DNA from: Carya illinoinensis
Lineage: Eukaryota; Streptophyta; Magnoliopsida; Fagales; Juglandaceae
Length of the DNA stretch: 64,000 nucleotides
Assembly (NCBI RefSeq): GCF_018687715.1
Contig: NC_056754.1
Span: 15,515,001-15,579,000, forward strand
Reading direction: 5' to 3'
The translations under genes were made by a program, and so were the position numbers. Below the pieces are notes generated by a model. That model did not search any database. It was not told where the DNA came from and worked only from the letters and a program-made list of their open reading frames with translations. Positions 57,996 through 64,000 of this stretch are shown in pieces. Position 1 is the first letter of the stretch. Each line of letters starts with the position of its first letter.

Positions 57996-59038
57996 GAATG
58001 ACTTCATCCTCGATTAGCCCAAGAAGAATCATCGTGATGAGGTTACGAAGACACTACGCATGCGGTTTAATCATATTTGCTATGATTTGTATAGAACCTA
58101 TAAGCCATATGATAGTAATGAAGAAGCACTTGCGAATGTGCCATCGTGGGTGACAACAGCCACTTGGGTGAAGTTATGCGCTCATAATTCAAGTGAGAAC
58201 TTCAAGGACATTTACTGGTCAATACTTAATTAACATTATGTGGCATTTTTTTTTATTAAAATAGTCATATAATCCTCTTGACACTTTTATTTTTCACATT
58301 TATATCATGTCTCGTGTGAGTGCAGCGAATGGCTGAACAAAATAAATTTAATAGGGAGAAGCAACAAAACAATCCTACAGCTGGACGAATCTCATTTGTG
58401 CAGCTAACTGAGATGAGGGTAAGTCTCCATTTTGGTTGAAAGATACCTTAAGATTTCCTATATATATTCAATCTAAGTTGAATGTAATTTGCTTGTATTT
58501 GAAGTTTGGGAATGATGAAACTATGGTCGATTTCTGTAAAGAAGTGAGGTGGTAAAAAAAGAAGGACAAATTTGTAACTCCCATGACAAAAGAGCAATAT
58601 GTGAGTATTAAATAAAATCTAGTGATTTTTAGAAAAAATCGTCAAATAATTTTTAATTCTATAAGTACATATTATGAGCACTAACATGTGTGATTTTCTA
58701 ATGGTTGACTGGATAAGATAGCCGCAAATATGTCAAGGTTGGAGCCTGAGAAGCGGACTAAGGAGGTTGCAATGACAATTTTCAAGAAAGTTTTCAGTCA
58801 AAGGTCAGGGTATGTAAGAGGGCTCGGCAAGATGGTTATTCCCGAGTCATCTAGACGAGCAACTGATGCTCGAATAGCATAATTAACTGAACGTGCAGAA
58901 AGGCATGAGAAAGAGGCTGCAGATTATAAGGGACAACTTGATGACTTACGAGAGAATGTCAAGTTACTACAAGCCAAGTACGACAAGTTTATAGAGAGAT
59001 ATGAGTTGGAGAGGCAGACTCAGGGAGAAATAAGTTGA
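57996..59038 (+). pseudogene. Transposase_24 (TNPA-like) gene, copy A
   Basis: Exon-like pieces with plausible GT-AG borders: NDFILD, TAG, PKKNHRDEVTKTLRM then NVPSWVTTATWVKLC (57,996-58,215); MAEQNKFNREKQQNNPTAGR (58,330-58,419); GNDETMVDFCKEVRW then TAA (58,510-58,600); and LEPEKRTKEVAMTIFKKVFS, RSGYVRGLGKMVIPESSRRA and a coiled coil LDDLRENVKLLQAKYDKFIE (58,720-59,038). The pattern equals the TNPA-like gene at 10.5-12.0 kb (compare ERSGYLRGLGR). At least three stops make it non-functional. Confidence 0.75.
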
Positions 59039-59541
59039 GTATGACCAGTTTGAGTACTGCAAAGGTGAGTTTGCAACTTCTATAAAGCTTGGTATCATTG
59101 TCTAAAACTCAATGAGGTATAGATTTACTTGTACTGTAATGAACTCATTATTTTCTCTATTGACATGCCTTCTAGTTTTCTTTTCGTTTGAGCTACATAT
59201 ATCACCACGCTTCTGTTTTTAATTTACATAAATGCAATTAAATTTTCAGGGCATTTCATTTTTTCAATGTTCAATCTTTAGGTTTGGGATATTCAACCCC
59301 TCGCTGGTGTATGATCATCTGGGAGAAATATTTTCAGCACTCATTTTTTATGGCTACAATGTTCAGAATGAAGTGAAGGGCTTCTTTAGGTGTGAGTAAG
59401 TTATCCCTCTCCTGGCTCTTATTGAAGTTTTTTTTTTTAAAAAAAATCTTTTAAGTATGATTTGATTATTGCATGGTCTATCAATGTTTTAGAGGGATCT
59501 CTGTTGGCTCTTATTTGATTGATGTTTCTTATTCGTAGTTT

Positions 59542-59781
59542 GTGGTCATGGTCGCTGCATGCTTATGGTCGTGGAGCTGCTGGATTTTCTTGTACATCTG
59601 TTTTGTTTTTCACTTCGGGATGAGACGGAATTTGTTAAAGCTCATGAAAGGGATGCTCATGTCATTGAAAATCTTTGCCAGCTTGTGGTCTAGCAAAGGG
59701 GGAAATGGTGACAATAGTGGCTCAGATTCATCACTCCTAATGACATCAACAAACTTTAATAGTAGTGCTTATCATTAAATA
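59542..59781 (+). other. Short ORF repeated at 61,235
   Basis: Open for 78 codons (MVMVAACLWSWSCWIFLYIC, then a Ser/Asn-rich end) and present again, slightly changed, at 61,235-61,477. It has a hydrophobic N-terminal half. Preservation may only reflect the recent duplication; no family recognised. Confidence 0.25.
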
Positions 59782-60000
59782 AATTTGTTGTCTCGTGGGC
59801 TCTTTTGGGCCATTTGCTTTTCTTAATGACATTAGCAAACTTCAATAGTAGTGCTAATCGTTTATAGACTATATAAACTTAAGAAAATGAAGTGCATATA
59901 GATTTTAGATGAGGAATTTCAAAGTTTATTTTGCTGAGGAATTTAGTGTTAGATCAAAAATTTTATTCTAGAATTCATAAAATTTTACTTAAAGACATCA

Positions 60001-60731
60001 TGTCTCGTGTGAGTGCAGTGAATGTCTGAACGAAATAAATTTAATAGGGAGAAGCAACAAAACAATCATATAGCTGGACGAAGGTCATTTGTGCCGCTAA
60101 TGGAGGTGAGGGTAAGTCTCCATTTTGGTTGAAAGATACCTTAAGATTTCCTAGATATATTCAATCTAAGTTGAATGTAATTTGCTTGTATTCGAAGTCT
60201 GGAAATGATGAAACTGTGGTTGATTTCTTTAACGAAGTGAGGTGGTCAAAAAAGAAGGACAAATTTGTAACTCCCATGACGGAAGAGCAATATGTGAGTA
60301 GTAAATAAAATTCAGTGATTTTTATAAAAAATCGTCAAATAATTTTTAATTCTATATGTACATATCATGAGCACTAACATGTGTGATTTTCTAATGGTTG
60401 ACAGGATAAGATGGCCGCAAATATGTCATAGTTTGAGCCTGAGAAGTGGACTAAGGAGGCTGCAATGACAATTTTCAAGGAAGTTTTGGGTTAAAGGTCA
60501 GGGTATGTACGAGGGCTCTGCGAGATGGTTATTCCCGAGTCATCTAGACAAGCAACCGATGCCCGAATAGCAGAATTAATTGAACGTGGATAAAGGCATG
60601 AGAAAGAGGCTGCAGATTATAAGGGACAACCAGATGACTTACGAGAGAATGACAAGTTACTACAAGCCAAGTACGACAAGTTTATAGAGAGATATGAGTA
60701 GGAGAGGCAGACTCAGGGAGAAATAAGTTGA
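60001..60731 (+). pseudogene. Transposase_24 gene, copy B (duplicated middle and end)
   Basis: Tandem copy of 58,308-59,038. It lacks the first exon (NDFILD region). It keeps GNDETVVDFFNEVRWSKKKD without the stop of copy A, but has its own stops in the last exon (for example after ELIERG). Confidence 0.75.
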
Positions 60732-61784
60732 GTATGACAAGTTTGAGTACTGCAAAGGTGAGTTTGCAACTTCTATAAAGCTTGGTATCGTTGTCTTGAA
60801 CTCAATGAAGTATAGATTTACTTGTACTGTAATGAACTCATTATTCTATCTATTGACATGCCTTCTAGTTTTCTTTTCTTTTGAGGTACATATATCACCA
60901 TGCTTCTGTTTTTAATTTACATAAATGCAATTAAATGTTCAGGGCATTTCATTTTTTCAATGTTCATTCTTCAGGTTCGGGATATTCAACCCCTCACTGG
61001 TGTATGATCATCTGGGAGAAATATTTTCTGCACTAATTTTTTATCCATATAATGTTCAGAATGAAATGAAGGGCTTCTTTAGGCGTGAGTAAGTTATCCC
61101 TCTCCACGCTCTTATTTAGGTTTTTTTTTTTAAAAAAAATCTTTTAAGTTTGATTTGATTATTGCATGGTCTATCAATGTTTTAGAGGGATCTCTACTAG
61201 CTCTTATATGATTGATGTTTCTTATTTGTAGTTTGTGGTCATGGTTGCTGCGTGCTTATGGTCGTGGAGCTGCTGGATTTTCTTGTACATGTGGTTCCTT
61301 TTTCACTTCGGGATGGGATGGAATTTGTTAAATAAACTCATGAAAGGGCTGCTCAAGTCAAAGAAAATCTTTGTCAGCTTGTGGTCTAGCAAAGGGGGAG
61401 ATGGTGACAAGAGTGGGTCAGATTCATCACTCCTAATGACACCAACAAACTTTAACAGTAGTGCTTATCATTAAATGAATTTGTGGTCTCGTGGGTTCTT
61501 TTGGGCCATTTGCTTTTCTTAATGACATCAGCAAACTTCAATACTAGTGCTAATCGTTTATAGACTTTATAAACTTAAGGAAATGAAGTACATATAGATT
61601 TTAGATGAGGAATTTCAAAGTTTATTTTGCTGAGAAATTTATTGTTAGATCAAAAAATTTTACTTATTAGAAATGAAATTCATAAAATTTCAATTAATTC
61701 TAGAATACTTGTGAGAAAAAAAAATTTTATTTGCTATGAAGAAGAAAAAGAAGTTCATTTGATTTGAGTGGATAAAAATCAATA

Positions 61785-61999
61785 AATAAAAATAAAAAAG
61801 TGGCAAGAATTATTTGCGTCGACTAAATGTCGCCGTCAATAACAAAAAATTTCTGTCACCCTCACTTGTAGCCAGAAAAGTCTTCCTTGGCTCGAAATTT
61901 ATGGCGAGTTTTGGGAAACTTTTGTTAGCCACAAAATGCTTATTTGCGGTGAAATAGTGACTATGATTGTCGCCACAAATAACCTTATTTGTTGTAGTG
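61785..61999 (-). mobile_element. Terminus of a different CACTA family
   Basis: The segment ends AAGGTTATTTGTGG inverted, that is, read inward from 61,999 it starts CACTACAACAAATAAGG, the classical CACTA end but different from the 10.5-kb element after the first twelve bases. Subterminal words TGGCGACAAT, TAGCCACAAA and GCGTCGACTAAATGTCGCCG follow. The other terminus was not found in the window. Confidence 0.7.
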
Positions 62000-62142
62000 A
62001 ACCCCTTGTGCAAATTTGCCTCCACTTTCTCTTGCTCTTTGATTTTCTACATGACATCAGAGGATAGCCAGATTCCTTGGGTTATATGGACTTGAGTCAT
62101 GCAAGCTGGCATGATGTACCAGTTAATGAAAAGGAAGAATTG

Positions 62143-62720
62143 ATTTCAAGAGTTCAGGTAAAAGTATTGAATTTCATACATATTCAAATAGAGTATCGAA
62201 TTAATTTGTTTGATGTTTGTCTCTAGAATGACTTCATCCTCGATTGGACCAAGAAGAATCATCGTGATGCGGTTACGAAGACACTACGCAAGCGGTTTAA
62301 TTATATTTGCTATGATTTCCATAGAACCTATAAGCTATATGATGGTAATGAGGAAGCACTTGCAAATGTGCCATCGTGGGTGACACCAGCCACTTGGGTG
62401 AAGTTATGCGCTCGATATTCAAGTGAGAACTTCAAGGTAATTTACCGGTCAATACTTAATTAACATTATGTGGCATTTTTTATTTATTCAAATAGTCATA
62501 TAATCCTCTTGACAATTCTATTTTTCTCATTTATATCATGTCTCATGTGAGTGTAGTGAATGTCTGAACGAAATAAATTTAGTAGGGAGAAGCAACAAAA
62601 CAATCCTACAGCTGGACGAAGCTCATTTGTGCAGCTAACTGAGATGAAGGCAAGTCTCCATTTTGGTTGAAAGATACCTTAAGATTTCCTTTATATATTC
62701 AATCTAAGTTGAATGTAATT
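62143..62720 (+). pseudogene. Transposase_24 gene, copy C, truncated by Copia-3
   Basis: Repeats the first exons: NDFILDWTKKNHRDAVTKTL (Trp where copy A has a stop), NVPSWVTPATWVKLCARYSS (62,228-62,436), then MSERNKFSREKQQNNPTAGR (62,560-62,649). It ends where the Copia-3 LTR begins at 62,721. Confidence 0.75.
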
Positions 62721-62990
62721 TGAGTTAGACTTACATCTCCTGACTCAGCATGCATGACCAATTCTTCAGCACTCAAAGATTATTCACAACAGAAGGAGGA
62801 TATCTCGTAGACTTCAAATTCAAATGCTATACATAGCTAGCACGTTACTAGTTTAAATCATGAATCTAGTTTGAAATGTAAATATAGACAAACATTGTTG
62901 TAACAGAAAGGGTTATATATTTGCTGCAATACATACTCTGTTTTGGCATTGAGCACCAAAACATTTTCTTCCAGTCTTCTATATTTTACA
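62721..62990 (+). repeat. Copia-3 5' LTR
   Basis: 270 bp, TG at the left border and ...TTTTACA at the right, directly before the primer site. GGGTTATATATTTGC near 62,910 could be the TATA element. Confidence 0.7.
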
Positions 62991-63006
62991 TGGTATCAAA
63001 TAAGCC
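62991..63006 (+). other. Copia-3 primer-binding site
   Basis: TGGTATCA directly after the LTR matches the initiator tRNA-Met complement for its first eight bases. Confidence 0.75.
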
Positions 63007-63036
63007 ATATGCTAACCCCTATTTTCTTTGATCCTA

Positions 63037-64000
63037 ATGGCTACCTCCTCTGCTTCCGCCCACTTCCCTTTTCCTAATGGTGCTCAACTCGGGACCATTA
63101 GACTTGATAGTACCAACTATCTTTGTTGGTTATCGCTTACTGTTCCTGTCCTTCGCAATTATGACTTGATGGGCATCGTCGGTGGATCTGCTCCATGCCC
63201 TCCCAAGCTTCTGCCCTCCACTACTGATGCTAATCCTGCTTATCCTATTTGGGTAAAAAAGGATCAATTCATCTTAAGTTGGCTTAATGCTTCTTTATTT
63301 GAGTCAGTTTTGTCTACTCTCTATGGACTCCATACTTCTCATGAGGTTTGGCGTGCACTTGAACTCAAATTTGCCTCTCATTCTCACTCTCGTATCACTC
63401 AACTAAAATGCCAACTTCAGACTCTTCATCAAGGGTCTAAATCTTGTATTGATTTTATTAATTTGGCCAAGTCTTTAGCTGCTCAACTTGCTGCTACCGG
63501 TCGTCCAGTGGATGACGATGATCTTGTTTCCTACATCATTGGTGGACTAAATCCTCCCTTTAATCCATTTATCACCTCGTACTCATTTGCCACCTGTGAG
63601 TCCAATCTTTCTCTAGCTGATTTTACTGCTGAGCTTCTCTCATTTGAGCTCCTATTGGATAACCAACATCAACAGGTTGCTCCTGAACCTACTATGGCAT
63701 TTCTTTCCTGCTAGCCTTCCCACTCCTTTCATAAAAAATATAAACACTCTTCTCAAAAGACTGCTCCTCCAAAATCATCCCACTCTGCTACTGCACAGCC
63801 CTCCCGCACCTCCCACTCCTCTTCTACATCATCTCATGCACCTAGATCTCCTTGTCAAATTTGCGGCAAGTCCAGCCATCGTGCTCTTTATTGCTATCAT
63901 CGGATGGATTATGCCTACCAAGGACGTCATCCCCCAGCTTAGTTGGCTGCCATGGTTGCACAGTCCAACTCATTCTCTGATGATGGTGCTTGGTTTGCAG
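63037..64000 (+). pseudogene. Copia-3 gag (UBN2-type) with two nonsense codons
   Basis: ATG at 63,037 (MATSSASAHFPFPNGAQLGT). The frame holds LDSTNYLCWLSLTVPVLRNY, WLNASLFESVLSTLYGLHTS and YIIGGLNPPFNPFITS, the plant copia gag of the UBN2/Retrotran_gag type. It is stopped by TAG at 63,712, then continues in frame with a Ser/His-rich linker, a zinc knuckle (CQICGKSSHRALYCY) and a second TAG at 63,940 where Gln is usual (GRHPPA, stop, LAAMVAQS). The rest of pol is beyond the window. Two isolated stops suggest a fairly recent insertion. Confidence 0.85.

Larger units (their letters stand above)
57913..62142 (+). repeat. 4.23-kb unit of CACTA debris, followed by a second truncated copy
   Basis: Sequence from 57,913 (ATTTCAAGAGTTCAGGTAAA) recurs from 62,143 with an almost constant offset of 4,230-4,231 bp, until a Copia LTR interrupts the second copy at 62,721. 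Within the unit, 58,308-60,000 recurs as 60,001-61,690 with an exact 1,693-bp offset. The content is exons of a Transposase_24 gene and the non-coding right part of a CACTA element. Confidence 0.85.
62721..64000 (+). mobile_element. Copia-3: 5' part of a Ty1/copia retrotransposon (runs off the window)
   Basis: The repeat unit is interrupted at 62,721 by TGAGTTAGAC; a 270-bp LTR ends TATTTTACA at 62,990 and is followed by TGGTATCAAATAAGCC, a tRNA-iMet-type primer site. A copia gag follows. The 3' LTR and target duplication lie outside the window, so the left border rests on the break in the repeat alignment. Confidence 0.8.

Overview
The window is nuclear DNA of a flowering plant, most likely a woody eudicot (inference). 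The signs are GT-AG introns, plant-only gene families (TONSOKU, DCL2, S-domain/LecRK receptor kinases, KEA antiporters) and a dense nest of plant transposons. I see no clearly intact single-copy host gene. Almost every host-derived piece is truncated, frameshifted or split by an insertion. No rRNA, tRNA gene or CRISPR array was recognised.

Layout. 1-2,212: debris of an Athila-like LTR retrotransposon read on the minus strand (gag tail, tRNA-Asp-type primer site, 50-bp minisatellite). 2,213-12,751: a complete CACTA (En/Spm-type) DNA transposon with 32-bp identical terminal inverted repeats and an AGT target duplication. It encodes a TNP2/TNPD-like transposase, a six-exon TNPA-like Transposase_24 protein and an intact antisense 405-codon ORF, all set among arrays of a CGTTCGAACG palindrome. 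12,752-12,996: one exon of a DCL2 RNase III domain. 15,366-22,476: an S-domain receptor kinase pseudogene (minus) broken by two MITEs and a 4-kb PIF/Harbinger element. 24,898-36,545: a decayed Copia element with matching CTAAG duplications, invaded by a near full-length LINE (27,950-33,752). 38,604-40,854: N-terminal part of TONSOKU, interrupted in an exon by a truncated LINE. 41,290-43,390: minus-strand fragments of HSP90, a KEA antiporter and an unrecognised membrane protein. 43,510-45,924: a repeat with long-LTR character and a GA microsatellite. 46,194-51,277: a second Copia element with 304-bp LTRs and ACCTT duplications. 52,740-55,447: a second receptor kinase pseudogene. 55,448-57,403: a truncated LINE. 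57,412-62,720: tandemly duplicated CACTA/Transposase_24 debris. 62,721-64,000: the 5' part of a third Copia element.

How the parts relate. The CACTA element is the only unit that still looks close to functional. Its TNPA-like protein would be expected to bind the subterminal palindromes and its TNPD-like protein to act at the termini. The remaining host genes are passive targets, and nested insertions with readable target duplications give a relative order of events: receptor kinase before its MITE/Harbinger insertions, Copia-1 before the LINE, and the minus-strand ORF near 46 and 51 kb before Copia-2.
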